A stretch of 64,000 nucleotides of DNA from Leifsonia sp. EB41 (lineage in GTDB: Bacteria; Actinomycetota; Actinomycetes; Actinomycetales; Microbacteriaceae), in the NCBI RefSeq assembly GCF_041262565.1, contig NZ_JBGCCJ010000001.1:2170001-2234000 (forward strand), given 5' to 3'. How positions within the stretch are numbered: the first letter of the stretch is position 1; every line of letters begins with the position of its first letter. This document shows, piece by piece, positions 15,921 through 25,719 of the stretch. The translations under genes were made by a program, and so were the position numbers. The notes below the pieces were generated by a model. It was not told the DNA's origin and ran no database searches. It worked only from the letters and a program-made list of their open reading frames with translations.

Positions 15921-17315
15921 TCAGTCCAGCAGCAGCGCGGGCTCCTCGATGATGGAGGCCACGTCGGCAAGGAACCGCGAGGCGACATCCCCGTCCACCA
16001 CGCGGTGGTCGAACGAGGCGCCCACGGTCGTGACGTAGCGCGGGCGCACCTCGCCGTCCACGACCCACGGCTTCTGCTTGATCGTGCCGAGCGCGACGAT
16101 GCCGACCTCGCCCGGGTTCAGGATGGGCGTTCCGGTGTCCATCCCGAACACACCGATGTTCGTGATGGTGATCGTGCCGCCCGCCATGTCCGCCGGGGGA
16201 GTCTTACCCTCGCGGGCGATCAGCGTCAGCTCCTCGAGCGCCTTGGCGAGCTCGAGCAGCGTCATCTCCTGCGCCTCCTTGACGTTCGGGACGATCAGGC
16301 CGCGCGGCGTCGCAGCGGCGATGCCGAGGTTCACGTAGTGCCGGACGATGATCTCCTCGTCGGTCCACGTGGAGTTCACGGTCGGGTTGCGGCGCACGGC
16401 CCAGATGATCGCCTTCGCCACGATGAGCAGCGGCGACACCTTGACCCCGACGAAGTCGGGCGACGTCTTGAGGCGTTTGACGAACTCCATCGTGCGCGTA
16501 GCGTCGATGTCGACGAACAGGCTGACGTGCGGGGCGCTGAAGGCGCTGGTGGTCATCGCGTTGGCGATCGCCTTGCGCACGCCCTTGACGGGGATGCGGT
16601 CCTCGCGGTCGTCCGGCCACGCGGGCGTCTGGATGTTGCGGAACACGCTCGCCTGGGTCGCCTCGCGGAGCACGTCCTCCCGGGTGATGTCGCCGATCGG
16701 CCCGGTCGGGGTGACCAGCGCGAGGTCGACGCCGAGGTCCTTCGCCAGCTTGCGGATCGGCGGCTTGGCGATCACGGGCGCGCTGCCGATGGGGGAGGCG
16801 CCGGCCGGGGCGGACGGAGCGGAGGCGGCGGCAGGCGCAGCAGCCCGCGACGGCGCGGGCGCGGCAGGCGCCGGCGTGAACGTCACCGGGATGGCGGCGG
16901 TGCCCGGGTGCGTCACCCGGCGCCGGCGGCTGGTCCCGTGGCCGGCCGCACCGTACCCGACGAGCACGGCGCCCGGCTTCGGTTCGTCCACCTCGTGCGA
17001 GACGCTCTGCGCGGCGTCGGCCTCGGCCTCCTCGACCTCGCCGACCGGCTCGGCCGGAGCGGCGGGCGCGGACTCGCTGCCGGTGACGGTGATGATCGGC
17101 GTTCCGACCTCCACGGTCTGGCCCTCGGACACGAGCAGCTCGGCGACGGTCCCCTCGAACGGCGACGGCAGCTCCACGAGCGACTTCGCCGTCTCGATCT
17201 CCACGATCACCTGGTTGACCGCGACAGGCTCACCGGGCGCGACCTTCCACGAGACGATCTCCGCCTCGGTCAGACCCTCGCCGACGTCGGGCAGCAGGAA
17301 CTGGGACTCGCTCAT
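15921..17315 (-). CDS. bkdC: 2-oxoacid dehydrogenase E2 (dihydrolipoyl acyltransferase)
   Basis: 464 residues. One lipoyl domain at the N-terminus ([15 protein letters not shown], with lipoyl Lys44 in [11 protein letters not shown]), then an Ala/Pro-rich linker of about 120 residues. A subunit-binding domain ([20 protein letters not shown]) follows, and a catalytic domain ends in [15 protein letters not shown], with the HxxxDG active site. It transfers the acyl group from lipoyl-Lys to CoA. Third enzyme gene of the operon, 26 bp after E1beta. The E1alpha/E1beta layout favours the branched-chain complex over the pyruvate complex, which uses AceE in actinobacteria. No E3 gene is nearby. Confidence 0.9.
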   Translation of the reverse strand: MSESQFLLPDVGEGLTEAEIVSWKVAPGEPVAVNQVIVEIETAKSLVELPSPFEGTVAELLVSEGQTVEVGTPIITVTGSESAPAAPAEPVGEVEEAEADAAQSVSHEVDEPKPGAVLVGYGAAGHGTSRRRRVTHPGTAAIPVTFTPAPAAPAPSRAAAPAAASAPSAPAGASPIGSAPVIAKPPIRKLAKDLGVDLALVTPTGPIGDITREDVLREATQASVFRNIQTPAWPDDREDRIPVKGVRKAIANAMTTSAFSAPHVSLFVDIDATRTMEFVKRLKTSPDFVGVKVSPLLIVAKAIIWAVRRNPTVNSTWTDEEIIVRHYVNLGIAAATPRGLIVPNVKEAQEMTLLELAKALEELTLIAREGKTPPADMAGGTITITNIGVFGMDTGTPILNPGEVGIVALGTIKQKPWVVDGEVRPRYVTTVGASFDHRVVDGDVASRFLADVASIIEEPALLLD

Positions 17316-17341
17316 GTACGGCTTCTTTCGTTCGGCGGAGC

Positions 17342-18622
17342 TCAGTACGCGAGCGCGCGGTCGACGGCTTCGAGGATCCGGTCGGCGTCGGGCAGGTAGA
17401 CGCCCTCCAGCTTGGCCGGCGGGAAGGGGGTGTCGAAGCCGGCGACGCGGAGCACGGGCGACTCCAGCGAGTAGAAGGCCTTCTCGGCGACCACCGCGGC
17501 GACCTCCGAGGCGACGGACACGGTGCCGGGCGCCTCCTGCGCCACGATGAGCCGGCCGGTCTTCTGCACGGACTGCAGCACGGGTGCGTAGTCGATGGGC
17601 GCGAGCGAGCGCAGGTCGACGACCTCCAGGCTGCGACCCTCCTCGGCGGCGACCTCGGCGGCGCGCAGCGCGACCGGGACCATGCCCGCCCACGCCACGA
17701 TCGTCGCGTCTGTGCCGGTGCGCACGACGCGGCTGGAGTGCAGCGGCACCGGGTTCTCCTCGGTGTCGACGTCGCCCTTCGGCCAGTAGCGGCTCATCGG
17801 CTCGAAGAAGATCACCGGGTCGTCGGAGGCGATGGCCTCCTGGATCATCCAGTACGCGTCGTTCGGCGTCGACGGCGCGACGATCCGCAGGCCGGCGGTG
17901 TGCGCGAAGTACGCTTCCGGCGACTCCTGGTGGTGCTCGACCGCGCCGATGTGGCCACCGTGCGGGATGCGGATGACGACGGGCATCGAGACCGCACCGC
18001 TGTGCCGGTTGGTCAGCTTGGCGAGCTGCGTCGTGATCTGGTCGAAGCCGGGGAACACGAAGCCGTTGAACTGGATCTCCACCACCGGGCGGTAGCCGCG
18101 CATCGCCAGGCCGATAGCCGAGCCGATGATGCCCGCCTCCGCGAGCGGGGTGTCGAGAACTCGCTTCGCGCCGAACTCGGCCTGCAGGCCCTCGGTGACG
18201 CGGAACACGCCGCCGAGCGGACCGATGTCCTCGCCCATGAGCAGGACCTTCGGGTCCTCGGCGAGCGCGCGCCGGAGGCCGGCGTTGAGCGCCTTCACCA
18301 TCGGCATCGACTGGATGCGCGGGCCGGCCGGCTCGGCGGGGGCCTCTGCCTCGGCCGCCGCGGTCTCCTGCGGCTCACCGACCTCCGACTCCGTGTCGAT
18401 CGCTTCAGCCTGCTCCGGCACCTTCTCGTTCTCGACCACGAACTCGCGCGTCCACTCCTGCTCGGCCACGTGCTCCTCGAGCACGAGCGAACCGGGCTCG
18501 CTCTCCACGATCTCCACCACGTCGATGGCCTGCGTGTCGTCGAACGGCTCGTCGCGCTGCGGCGTCTCGTCCTCCACCAGCTCGGCCTCCACGTATCCGG
18601 TCTCGCCTCTCAGGTCGCTCAT
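17342..18622 (-). CDS. bkdB: 2-oxoacid dehydrogenase E1 beta subunit with long acidic N-terminal extension
   Basis: 426 residues, whereas the family is usually about 325-340. The catalytic part starts near residue 106 ([20 protein letters not shown]), followed by the TPP-site region [39 protein letters not shown], and the transketolase C-terminal domain. Residues 1-105 carry about 32 acidic against 4 basic residues and look disordered. The start codon overlaps the E1alpha stop (ATGA), so the extension is probably really translated. A start at Met106 or Met108 would give a normal-length protein. It forms the alpha2-beta2 decarboxylase with the upstream gene. Confidence 0.9.
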   Translation of the reverse strand: MSDLRGETGYVEAELVEDETPQRDEPFDDTQAIDVVEIVESEPGSLVLEEHVAEQEWTREFVVENEKVPEQAEAIDTESEVGEPQETAAAEAEAPAEPAGPRIQSMPMVKALNAGLRRALAEDPKVLLMGEDIGPLGGVFRVTEGLQAEFGAKRVLDTPLAEAGIIGSAIGLAMRGYRPVVEIQFNGFVFPGFDQITTQLAKLTNRHSGAVSMPVVIRIPHGGHIGAVEHHQESPEAYFAHTAGLRIVAPSTPNDAYWMIQEAIASDDPVIFFEPMSRYWPKGDVDTEENPVPLHSSRVVRTGTDATIVAWAGMVPVALRAAEVAAEEGRSLEVVDLRSLAPIDYAPVLQSVQKTGRLIVAQEAPGTVSVASEVAAVVAEKAFYSLESPVLRVAGFDTPFPPAKLEGVYLPDADRILEAVDRALAY

Positions 18623-19758
18623 GCGTCACCTCCGAACGACGCTTCGTACTCCTGCAGCCAGCGTCGCTGCTCGTCCATCACGGGATGCGGCTCACTGTAG
18701 ACGTTGTCGAACATGCTCTCGATGGGCGGAACCTCGAGGGCGAGCGTGCGCCGGCGGACGTCGGCGGCCAGGTCGGCCGCCTCCTCCTGCGCCGTGTCGA
18801 AGAACGCCTGGCCGACGCCCTGGTTCTCCAGGAACGCCCTGAACCGCAGGATCGGGTCGCGCTCCGCCCAGTACGCCACCTCTTCGTCGGTGCGGTACTT
18901 GGTCGGGTCGTCACTCGACGTGTGCGCGCCCATCCGGTAGGTGAGCGCCTCGATCATGCTCGGGCCCTCGCCGTTGCGGGCGTCGTCGAGGTGCTTCGCG
19001 GTCACCGCGTAGGCGGCGAGCACGTCGTTGCCGTCGAGCTGCACGCCCGGGATGCCGAAGCCGCTCGAGCGCAGGTAGAGCGGGGTGCGCGACTGTGTCT
19101 TCACCGGCACCGAGATGGCCCAGTGGTTGTTCTGCAGGAAGAACACCTGGGGCGTCTGGTAGCTGGCCGCGAAGACGAACGCCTCGCTGACGTCGCCCTG
19201 GCTGGTCGCGCCGTCGCCGAAGTAGGCGATCACCGCCTCGTCCACGCCCGGGTCGCCGGTGCCGACCTTGCCGTCGAGCTTGACGCCCATCGCGTAGCCG
19301 GTGGCGTGCAACGTGTGCGAGCCGATCACGAGCGTGTAGAGGTGGAAGCCGTGGATCGCCGGGTCCGTCGGGTCCCAGCCGCCGTGGGTGGTGCCGCGCA
19401 GCAGGCCCATGATGCCGACCGGGTCGATGCCGCGGATCATGCCGACAACGTGCTCCCGGTACGACGGGAAGAGGTTGTCCTGCGGCTTGGCCGCGCGGGC
19501 GGAGCCCACCTGGGCGCCCTCCTGGCCGCGGCTCGGCACCCACAGGCCGAGCTGGCCCTGGCGCTGGAGGTTGGCACCTTCGTTGTCGACCGCCCGGACG
19601 CGGACCATGTCGCGGTAGAAGGTGCGGTAGTCCTCCTCCCCGAGTCGCTCGAGGTAGGGGAGGTACTCTCCGGCCGGGTCGCTCGGCTGGAACCGGCCGT
19701 CTGCGGTCAGCAGCTGGACGGTGTTCGCCGGGCGCGGGGTATCGTTCGTCGCAGCCAC
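18619..19758 (-). CDS. bkdA: 2-oxoacid dehydrogenase E1 alpha subunit
   Basis: 379 residues with a GTG start. It carries the TPP-binding motif as GDGATSQGDVSEAFVFAASY and then QNNHWAISVPVKTQ, plus the RxGxHTSSDDPTKYR phosphorylation-loop region typical of BCKDH and PDH E1alpha. It decarboxylates a 2-oxo acid and passes the acyl unit to E2. It starts 4 bp after the stop of the HisC-like aminotransferase and overlaps E1beta by 4 bp. Sequence alone does not separate branched-chain from pyruvate substrate; the gene organisation favours branched-chain. Confidence 0.91.
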   Translation of the reverse strand: MAATNDTPRPANTVQLLTADGRFQPSDPAGEYLPYLERLGEEDYRTFYRDMVRVRAVDNEGANLQRQGQLGLWVPSRGQEGAQVGSARAAKPQDNLFPSYREHVVGMIRGIDPVGIMGLLRGTTHGGWDPTDPAIHGFHLYTLVIGSHTLHATGYAMGVKLDGKVGTGDPGVDEAVIAYFGDGATSQGDVSEAFVFAASYQTPQVFFLQNNHWAISVPVKTQSRTPLYLRSSGFGIPGVQLDGNDVLAAYAVTAKHLDDARNGEGPSMIEALTYRMGAHTSSDDPTKYRTDEEVAYWAERDPILRFRAFLENQGVGQAFFDTAQEEAADLAADVRRRTLALEVPPIESMFDNVYSEPHPVMDEQRRWLQEYEASFGGDA

Positions 19759-19762
19759 CGTT

Positions 19763-20872
19763 CTAACCTAACCGCTTGCCGGGGTGCCCATTTGGTAGGT
19801 TCCGCACAAGATCGGCGGTGACCTGCAGGAGTTTCTCCACAGATTCCTGCTCGCCGATGCTGATCCGGATGCCCTCCGGCGGGAACGCCCGCACGGTGAG
19901 CCCCGCGTCGAAGAACGCGTCGTTGGCAGCGGCGGTCTCCTCGCCGGTGACCAGCCAGACGAAGTTGCCGTTGGCCTCCGGGACGTTCCAGCCCTGGTCG
20001 ATCAGGGCGTTGCGCAGCTTGTCGCGGCGCATCGCGATGCGCGCCACACGCTCCATGAGCTCGTCCTCCGCCTCGATCGAGGCGAGCGCCGCGACCCGGG
20101 ACGCATCGGTCACGGACAGCGGGATGGCCGCCGACCGCGCCGCGTTCAGCACCGCCGCCGGGCCGACCGCATAGCCGATCCGCAGCGCGGCGAGACCGTA
20201 GGCCTTCGAGAACGTGCGCAGCACCACGAGGTTCGGGTAGCGGGGGAGCAGCGGGATGCCGTCCACGGAGGCGTCGTCGGTGACGAACTCGTAGTAGGCC
20301 TCGTCGAGCAGCACCAGGAGGTCGCGCGGCACGGAGGCCATGAACGCCTCGAACTCGGCGGCCGAGACGACCGGGCCTGTCGGGTTGTTGGGCGTGCAGA
20401 CGATGACGACGCGCGTGCGGTCCGTGATCGCCGCGGCCATCGCCGGGAGGTCGTGCCCGCCGTCCGCCCGGTTCGGTACCTGGACGCTGGTCGCGCCCGC
20501 GACGGTGACCAGGCCCGGGTAGGCCTCGAACGACCGCCACGAGTAGACGACCTCGTCGCCCGTGCCCGCGGCGGCGGAGATGAGCTGCGCGAGCAGCGCG
20601 ACCGACCCGCTGCCGAGGTGGACCTGGTCGACCTCCACGCCGTGCCGCTCGGCAAGCCGCTCCCGGAGGTCGGCGCCGCCCGCGTTCGGGTATCGGTTGA
20701 GCTCGGCCAGGGTGCCGGCCACGGCCTCCACGACGGAGGGGAGCGGGGGGTAGGGGTTCTCGTTGCTGGACAGCTTGAACCCGTCCGCCGGCGCGGGCCG
20801 CCCCTGCTTGTAGGCGGGGACCGCCACGATCTCGGGCCGCAGCCGAACGCCAAGCGCGTCTTCGTCAGTCAC
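19763..20872 (-). CDS. HisC-like PLP-dependent aminotransferase
   Basis: 369 residues with a GTG start. Fold type I class II aminotransferase of the histidinol-phosphate/aromatic family: [14 protein letters not shown] at the N-terminus, [19 protein letters not shown], and the PLP lysine in [18 protein letters not shown]. It is not beside other his genes but leads an operon with the E1alpha, E1beta and E2 genes 4 bp downstream. That suggests transamination of an aromatic or branched-chain amino acid to the 2-oxo acid used by the complex. A true HisC role remains possible. Confidence 0.86.
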   Translation of the reverse strand: MTDEDALGVRLRPEIVAVPAYKQGRPAPADGFKLSSNENPYPPLPSVVEAVAGTLAELNRYPNAGGADLRERLAERHGVEVDQVHLGSGSVALLAQLISAAAGTGDEVVYSWRSFEAYPGLVTVAGATSVQVPNRADGGHDLPAMAAAITDRTRVVIVCTPNNPTGPVVSAAEFEAFMASVPRDLLVLLDEAYYEFVTDDASVDGIPLLPRYPNLVVLRTFSKAYGLAALRIGYAVGPAAVLNAARSAAIPLSVTDASRVAALASIEAEDELMERVARIAMRRDKLRNALIDQGWNVPEANGNFVWLVTGEETAAANDAFFDAGLTVRAFPPEGIRISIGEQESVEKLLQVTADLVRNLPNGHPGKRLG

Positions 20873-20917
20873 AGACCCAACTTAGTCGCGGGCGCATACC
20901 CGCGGGAGCATTCCTCT

Positions 20918-21409
20918 TTATTGGAGGCGACGACGCAGGATGGTGAGGCGGATGGAGGAGTTGAGGAAAGCGGCGCCGAGGAACAGCCCGCAGACCACAC
21001 TGACCGCCGTCACGAGGTAGTGATCGACGCGCACCGGGAGGAAGAATGCCCAGAGTTCCCCGAGGACATAGAAGCCGCCGATGAACCACCCGATCCTCGG
21101 TCGGGCGGTCAAGCGCCACCACGGTCTCGGTGGCTGCACGGGCTCGCCGTCACCACGGAACGAGCGTGCAAGCGCGATGACCGCGACCGGCCAGACGATG
21201 TCGTTGACCACCGTGATCGCCGTCTGCGGGATCCCGAGCGCAGTGAGTTGAGAAACCGCCCTCACCGCCGCCTCCAGCACCACGATGAACGCGAACTTGT
21301 GCCACGGATTCATCACCCGCAGCGGCCACCACTGCAGCGGCGGGTACACCTTCTTCTCGCGTTGAGCCGGGAAAGGCTCCGGCACCGCAAGGCCATCTCT
21401 ACTGGGCAC
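20918..21409 (-). CDS. Membrane protein of unknown function
   Basis: 163 residues if it starts at the GTG at 21409; an ATG at 21313 would give 131. Neither has a clear ribosome site. About four hydrophobic segments are visible (KFAFIVVLEAAVRAVSQL, ITVVNDIVWPVAVIALA, IGWFIGGFYVLGELWAFFLPV, LVTAVSVVCGLFLGAAFL). The central loop is basic and Pro/Trp-rich. I do not recognise a family. Divergent from the next gene, 60 bp apart. Confidence 0.6.
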   Translation of the reverse strand: MPSRDGLAVPEPFPAQREKKVYPPLQWWPLRVMNPWHKFAFIVVLEAAVRAVSQLTALGIPQTAITVVNDIVWPVAVIALARSFRGDGEPVQPPRPWWRLTARPRIGWFIGGFYVLGELWAFFLPVRVDHYLVTAVSVVCGLFLGAAFLNSSIRLTILRRRLQ

Positions 21410-21469
21410 GCTCGCGACTCTAGCGGCGAGCCCCTGTCCCCCGCGCCTCCCGTTTGGGAGGATGTGCCC

Positions 21470-21859
21470 ATGCGATTCCTGCTCAAGGTGATCATCAACG
21501 CGGTGGCCCTGTGGCTGACGACTCTCATCGTCAGCGGCATCACCGTCGTCCCCTACGCCCCCGGCACCACGGCGACCGTCCTGACCTACCTGCTCGTCGC
21601 GCTCATCTTCGGCGTGGTCAACGCGATCGTCGGCACGGCGATCCGCATCGTGGCCTTCCCGATCTACATCCTCACGCTGGGGCTCATCTCGTTCATCGTG
21701 AACGGACTGCTGCTGCTCCTGGTGTCGTGGATCAGCGGCCTGATGGGGTTCGGCCTCCACGTCGCCGGCTTCTGGTGGGGCGTCCTCGGCGCCCTGGTGC
21801 TCGGGATCATCTCCTGGCTGATCGGCCTGATCTTCCGGCCATTCACTCGCGAGCGCTGA
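21470..21859 (+). CDS. Phage-holin-4-superfamily small membrane protein (PF04020 type)
   Basis: 129 residues with four membrane helices (VIINAVALWLTTLIVSGITV, LTYLLVALIFGVVNAIV, FPIYILTLGLISFIVNGLLL, VLGALVLGIISWLIGLIF). This pattern, especially GVVNAIVG...FPIYILTLGLISFIVNG, is typical of the family annotated as 'phage holin family' (PF04020), which is widespread in bacteria as a normal chromosomal membrane protein. No lysis genes are nearby, so it is not evidence of a prophage. GGGAGGATGTGCCC precedes the ATG. Confidence 0.82.
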   Translation: MRFLLKVIINAVALWLTTLIVSGITVVPYAPGTTATVLTYLLVALIFGVVNAIVGTAIRIVAFPIYILTLGLISFIVNGLLLLLVSWISGLMGFGLHVAGFWWGVLGALVLGIISWLIGLIFRPFTRER

Positions 21860-21920
21860 GCCCCTCGCGAGTGCGGGAGAATAGAGGCGATCCCACCACG
21901 CCGATTCCGCGAGGAGCCTC

Positions 21921-23300
21921 ATGACCGCCCTGCCTCCCCAGCCGCTCAGCCCCCTGGACGGCCGCTACCGGTCCGCGGTGCTCGGCCTCGGCGACCACCT
22001 GTCGGAGGCGGGCCTCAACCGGGCGCGCGTGCAGGTCGAGGTGGAGTGGCTCATCTACCTGACGGGCCACCGGATGTTCGGCTCCTCCCCGCTCACCGAC
22101 GAGCAGGTCGGCCAGCTGCGCGCCCTCGCCGACGAGTTCGGCCAGCCCGAGATCGACCGGCTCGCCGAGCTGGAGGCCACCACCAAGCACGACGTGAAGG
22201 CCGTCGAGTACCTGGTGCGCGAGCGCCTGCACGCCCTCGGCCTCGACCACATCGCCGAGCTCACGCACTTCGCCGCGACCAGCGAGGACATCAACAACCT
22301 CTCCTACGCGCTCACGGTCAGCGCCGCCGTCGCCCAGGTGTGGTTGCCCGCGTTCCGCGCCGTCATCGGCGAGCTGCGCGCGCAGGCGGTGCAGTACCGC
22401 GACGACGCCATGCTCGCCCGCACGCACGGCCAGCCCGCGACGCCGACGACGATGGGCAAGGAGCTCGCCGTCTTCGTGCACCGCCTCGACCGTATCCGCA
22501 CGCAGGTGGAGGCCACCGAGTACCTGGGCAAGTTCAGCGGCGCGACCGGCACCTTCGCGGCGCACCTCGTCGCGGACCCCGACGCCGACTGGCCCCGCAT
22601 CTCGCAGGAGTTCGTGGAGAGCCTCGGCCTCGACTGGAACCCGCTCACCACGCAGATCGAGTCGCACGACTGGCAGGCGGAGCTGTACTCCCGCATCTCG
22701 CACGCCAACCGCGTCCTGCACAACCTGTGCACGGACGTCTGGACGTACATCTCGCTCGGCTACTTCCGGCAGACCCCGGAGCCCGGCGCGACCGGCTCCT
22801 CGACCATGCCGCACAAGGTCAACCCGATCCGCTTCGAGAACGCGGAGGCCAACCTCGAGCTCTCCAGCGCCGTCCTCGACTCGCTCGCCTCGACGCTGGT
22901 GACCAGCCGCCTCCAGCGCGACCTCACCGACTCGACCACGCAGCGCAACATCGGCGTGGGCCTCGGCCACTCGCTTCTGGCGCTCGACAACATCCAGCGC
23001 GGCCTCGCCCAGATCTCGCTCGACCGCGCAGCGCTGGCGACCGACCTCGACCTCAACTGGGAGGTGCTGGCGGAGGCCATCCAGACCGTGATCCGAGCGG
23101 AGGTCACCGCCGGCCGCTCCACGATCTCCGACCCGTACGCGCTGCTCAAGGAGCTGACCCGCGGCAAGCGCGTCGACCACGAGGCGCTCACGGCATTCGT
23201 CGACGGGCTCGAGATCGGCCAGGCGGCGAAGAACCGCCTGCTGGCGCTCACGCCCGCCGGGTATGTGGGGCTGGCGTCGGAGCTGGTCGACCGGCTCTGA
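21921..23300 (+). CDS. purB: Adenylosuccinate lyase
   Basis: 459 residues. It catalyses two steps of purine synthesis (release of fumarate from SAICAR and from adenylosuccinate). The fumarase/aspartase-superfamily signature GSSTMPHKVNPIRFENAEAN is present, with the upstream HTHGQPATPTTMGKE-type block (ARTHGQPATPTTMGKELAVF) carrying the catalytic His. The start follows GAGGAGCC. The length and sequence are of the E. coli-like long PurB class. No other purine genes are adjacent. Confidence 0.95.
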   Translation: MTALPPQPLSPLDGRYRSAVLGLGDHLSEAGLNRARVQVEVEWLIYLTGHRMFGSSPLTDEQVGQLRALADEFGQPEIDRLAELEATTKHDVKAVEYLVRERLHALGLDHIAELTHFAATSEDINNLSYALTVSAAVAQVWLPAFRAVIGELRAQAVQYRDDAMLARTHGQPATPTTMGKELAVFVHRLDRIRTQVEATEYLGKFSGATGTFAAHLVADPDADWPRISQEFVESLGLDWNPLTTQIESHDWQAELYSRISHANRVLHNLCTDVWTYISLGYFRQTPEPGATGSSTMPHKVNPIRFENAEANLELSSAVLDSLASTLVTSRLQRDLTDSTTQRNIGVGLGHSLLALDNIQRGLAQISLDRAALATDLDLNWEVLAEAIQTVIRAEVTAGRSTISDPYALLKELTRGKRVDHEALTAFVDGLEIGQAAKNRLLALTPAGYVGLASELVDRL

Positions 23301-23327
23301 CGCCGCAGGCGCCGGGCGCCGCGGAGC

Positions 23328-23687
23328 TCAGTGCCCGCGGGGCTCCCGGTCGTCGCCGTCGTTCGGGGTGCCCGGCTTCGCGGCGTCGCCGTGGCCAGCG
23401 GCCTTCTCCTCGGCCTCCACGTCCTGCTCGTGGATGTCCTCCACCTCGGCCGCGGTCGGCTTGAACGCGAGGGCGAACAGCGCCATCAGCACGAGCGACA
23501 GGATGAACGCGATCCCGAGCGCGACGGCGGCGAGGATGAACTCGCGCGTCGCGATCAGGACGATGAGTCCGACGAAGACGCCGAGTCCCGCGGAGATGCC
23601 GAGCAGCTCGGCGGGCAGGAAGCGGTCGCGGCGGGTCGGCTGGAGGCTGTTGGTCACGCTGGGGTCTTTCTTGTCGCGCTTGGTCAC
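23328..23687 (-). CDS. Small two-helix membrane protein of unknown function
   Basis: 119 residues with a GTG start that overlaps the stop of the gene upstream (GTGA). Two adjacent hydrophobic segments (LGISAGLGVFVGLIVLIATREF and AVALGIAFILSLVLMALFAL) are followed by a highly charged C-terminal tail (EVEDIHEQDVEAEEKAAGHG). No motif suggests a function. It is probably one operon with the next gene. Confidence 0.62.
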   Translation of the reverse strand: MTKRDKKDPSVTNSLQPTRRDRFLPAELLGISAGLGVFVGLIVLIATREFILAAVALGIAFILSLVLMALFALAFKPTAAEVEDIHEQDVEAEEKAAGHGDAAKPGTPNDGDDREPRGH

Positions 23688-24283
23688 GTTCCGCTCTCCG
23701 TCCGGCGGGCAGCCGCGGCGGAGCGGGCCGCCGATCGCAGGGAGGCCGCGCCGATGCCCTGGAAGACGCCGACGATCACCGCCCAGGCCCCGAACAGGCC
23801 GATGGCGAGCACGGCGTCGGCCGGCACGAAGACGAGCACCAGGGCCAGGATCGCGGTGAGCGCTCCGGTGATGAGCCAGTCACGCGCGGCCGCGTCGTTC
23901 CGGCGCTCGCGCACGCCGCTGTAGAGCTCGAGGATGCCGGTGAGCGCCGCCCACACGGTCACGACGTAGAGGTAGAGGCCCATCCCGCTGGTGTTGAGGG
24001 CGATGGCGAACACTCCGGCGAGGATGCCGATGCAGCCCTGCACGGCGAAGAGGGTCCTGCTGAGGCCCTTCGGGGCGAACAGGAGGCTGAGGACGCTCGT
24101 CGCGAGTCCGTCGGCCACCGCGAAGACGCCGAAGACGATGAGTCCGAACTGCGGAGTGTGCGCGTCGCGGGTGAAGGTGATGACGGCGGCCGCGGCGAGC
24201 GCGACGATCGCGCGCACGGCGGGGACGACCCAATAACGGCTCGAGTTCGGATCGCCCTGATTCTGGGGAACGGCGGGTGCCAC
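23684..24283 (-). CDS. HdeD/DUF308-like membrane protein
   Basis: 199 residues, GTG start. Six hydrophobic segments arranged as repeated helical pairs (VRAIVALAAAAVITF, LIVFGVFAVADGLATSVLS, LFAVQGCIGILAGVFAIAL, LYLYVVTVWAALTGILELYS, LITGALTAILALVLVFV, LAIGLFGAWAVIVGVFQGIG). This matches the six-helix HdeD/DUF308 layout by eye. Function unknown. It is the first gene of a likely two-gene operon with the downstream small protein. Confidence 0.6.
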   Translation of the reverse strand: MAPAVPQNQGDPNSSRYWVVPAVRAIVALAAAAVITFTRDAHTPQFGLIVFGVFAVADGLATSVLSLLFAPKGLSRTLFAVQGCIGILAGVFAIALNTSGMGLYLYVVTVWAALTGILELYSGVRERRNDAAARDWLITGALTAILALVLVFVPADAVLAIGLFGAWAVIVGVFQGIGAASLRSAARSAAAARRTESGT

Positions 24284-24381
24284 TCGGCGACCTCTCTCAG
24301 TCAGGATTCGGTCTCAGTCTAGTCGCGGGCTACCTGCGCGTTTGCCGCGCGACAGCCTCCCGTCGCCGCTACGATCGCGGG

Positions 24382-25080
24382 ATGCGGATCGGTTTCGGGG
24401 TGCTCCGCGCGCTCGTCGCGCTGCTCGTGCTCGCAGCGATCGTCGCCCAGTTCGCGACCAGTGTCCGGCTGATCGCGGACAAGGGCGGGAACGTCGCCGG
24501 CTTCGTCGTGAACTTCTTCAGCTTCTTCACCATCGAGTCCAACGTCGCCTCGGTCGTCGTCCTCGGGATCGGCGCTGTCCTGCTGCTGACCGGTCGCGCC
24601 GACGATCCCTTCTGGTTCGCCGGGCTGCGCGCCGCCGTCGTCACCTACATGCTGACCACCGGGGTCGTCTACAACCTCCTGCTGCGGAACATCCCGCTCC
24701 CGCAGGGCACGACCGTCCCCTGGTCGAACGAGGTGCTGCATGTCGTGGCGCCGCTGTATCTGGTGCTGGACTGGCTGCTCGCGCCCGGCCGGATCCCGCT
24801 GCGCCGCCGCACGGTGTGGGGGATAGCGGCGTTCCCGATCGTCTGGGCCGGCTACACGCTGCTGCGCGGCCCGTTCGCGGCCGACCCCGTCACCGGGAAG
24901 CAGCCGTGGTATCCGTATCCCTTCCTGAACCCTCAGACATCGCCGAACGGTTACCTGTCTGTCGCGTTCTACGTCGTGCTGATCGCCTCCGTGATCCTGT
25001 GCGCGGGCTACGGCGTGGTCTGGGTGTCCCGGCGCTGGCGGGCCGGCCGAACCCTCCCGGGCGACTCCGCGACGGCCTGA
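24382..25080 (+). CDS. Pr6Pr-family membrane protein
   Basis: 232 residues from the ATG at 24382. Six to seven hydrophobic segments. The motif NFFSFFTIESNVASVVVLGI near residue 45 and the later WSNEVLHVVAPLYLVLDWLL match the FAR-17a/AIG1-like 'Pr6Pr' membrane family of actinobacteria. Its function is not established. It stands alone between divergent and convergent neighbours. Confidence 0.72.
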   Translation: MRIGFGVLRALVALLVLAAIVAQFATSVRLIADKGGNVAGFVVNFFSFFTIESNVASVVVLGIGAVLLLTGRADDPFWFAGLRAAVVTYMLTTGVVYNLLLRNIPLPQGTTVPWSNEVLHVVAPLYLVLDWLLAPGRIPLRRRTVWGIAAFPIVWAGYTLLRGPFAADPVTGKQPWYPYPFLNPQTSPNGYLSVAFYVVLIASVILCAGYGVVWVSRRWRAGRTLPGDSATA

Positions 25081-25104
25081 CCGCGTGACGCGGCGGGTCG
25101 GGAG

Positions 25105-25611
25105 CTAGGCGACGACGGGGAGGTCGTCACCGTCCGGTCGGGCCCAGGCGACGATCCCGGCGATGGCTCCGACGACGAGGACGAACGCTCCGGTCGGCAG
25201 GACGGTGGAGCTGATCGGGTGGTGCCAGCTCAGCGCGATGAGCACGCCGGCCGCGGCCCCGAAGACGGTCACGATCGAGAACGTCGCCGAGACGACGCGC
25301 GCAATACCGGTCTGGAAGAGCGAGCGGAAGCCGAGCGCCGCGGCCAGGATGATCCAGGTGACGGCGAGCGGCGCCACCACGACCGCGCCGAAGTCGTCGC
25401 TCAGCAGGACGCCGGGCACGACGTAGACGATGCTCGCCGCGAGCAGGAGCAGGGCGCCGACCGCGGCGAAGCCGGCCAGCCGCCCGCGCTCGGACCGCAA
25501 CCGCACGATCGGTTCGATCAGGGAGGGCCAGGTGAACGCGAGCGCGAACGACACCACCGCGAGGGCGACGGCGCCTGCGCCCTGCAGCAACGGGATGAGG
25601 ATGGTGTTCAC
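25105..25611 (-). CDS. Membrane protein of unknown function
   Basis: 168 residues with five hydrophobic segments (LLQGAGAVALAVVSFALAFTW, FAAVGALLLLAASIVYVV, VVVAPLAVTWIILAAALGF, VSATFSIVTVFGAAAGVLI, VLPTGAFVLVVGAIAGIVAW). Short loops and no cofactor motifs. I do not recognise a family. It is convergent with the Pr6Pr gene, 24 bp apart. Confidence 0.6.
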   Translation of the reverse strand: MNTILIPLLQGAGAVALAVVSFALAFTWPSLIEPIVRLRSERGRLAGFAAVGALLLLAASIVYVVPGVLLSDDFGAVVVAPLAVTWIILAAALGFRSLFQTGIARVVSATFSIVTVFGAAAGVLIALSWHHPISSTVLPTGAFVLVVGAIAGIVAWARPDGDDLPVVA

Positions 25612-25719
25612 TCTCCCATTCGACTCCGCCGGGCGGGGCCGCGCGTCCTCCCTGAGGATGATCCGCGCTCGGAGAACGCTATGCGTCCGCTTTCGAGTGG
25701 CCCAGCGCCGGCGAGCCGG

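Noticed and set aside
21470-21859. Holin gene as evidence of a prophage
   Set aside because: The protein is of the widespread PF04020 chromosomal type, and no phage structural, lysis or integrase gene is near.
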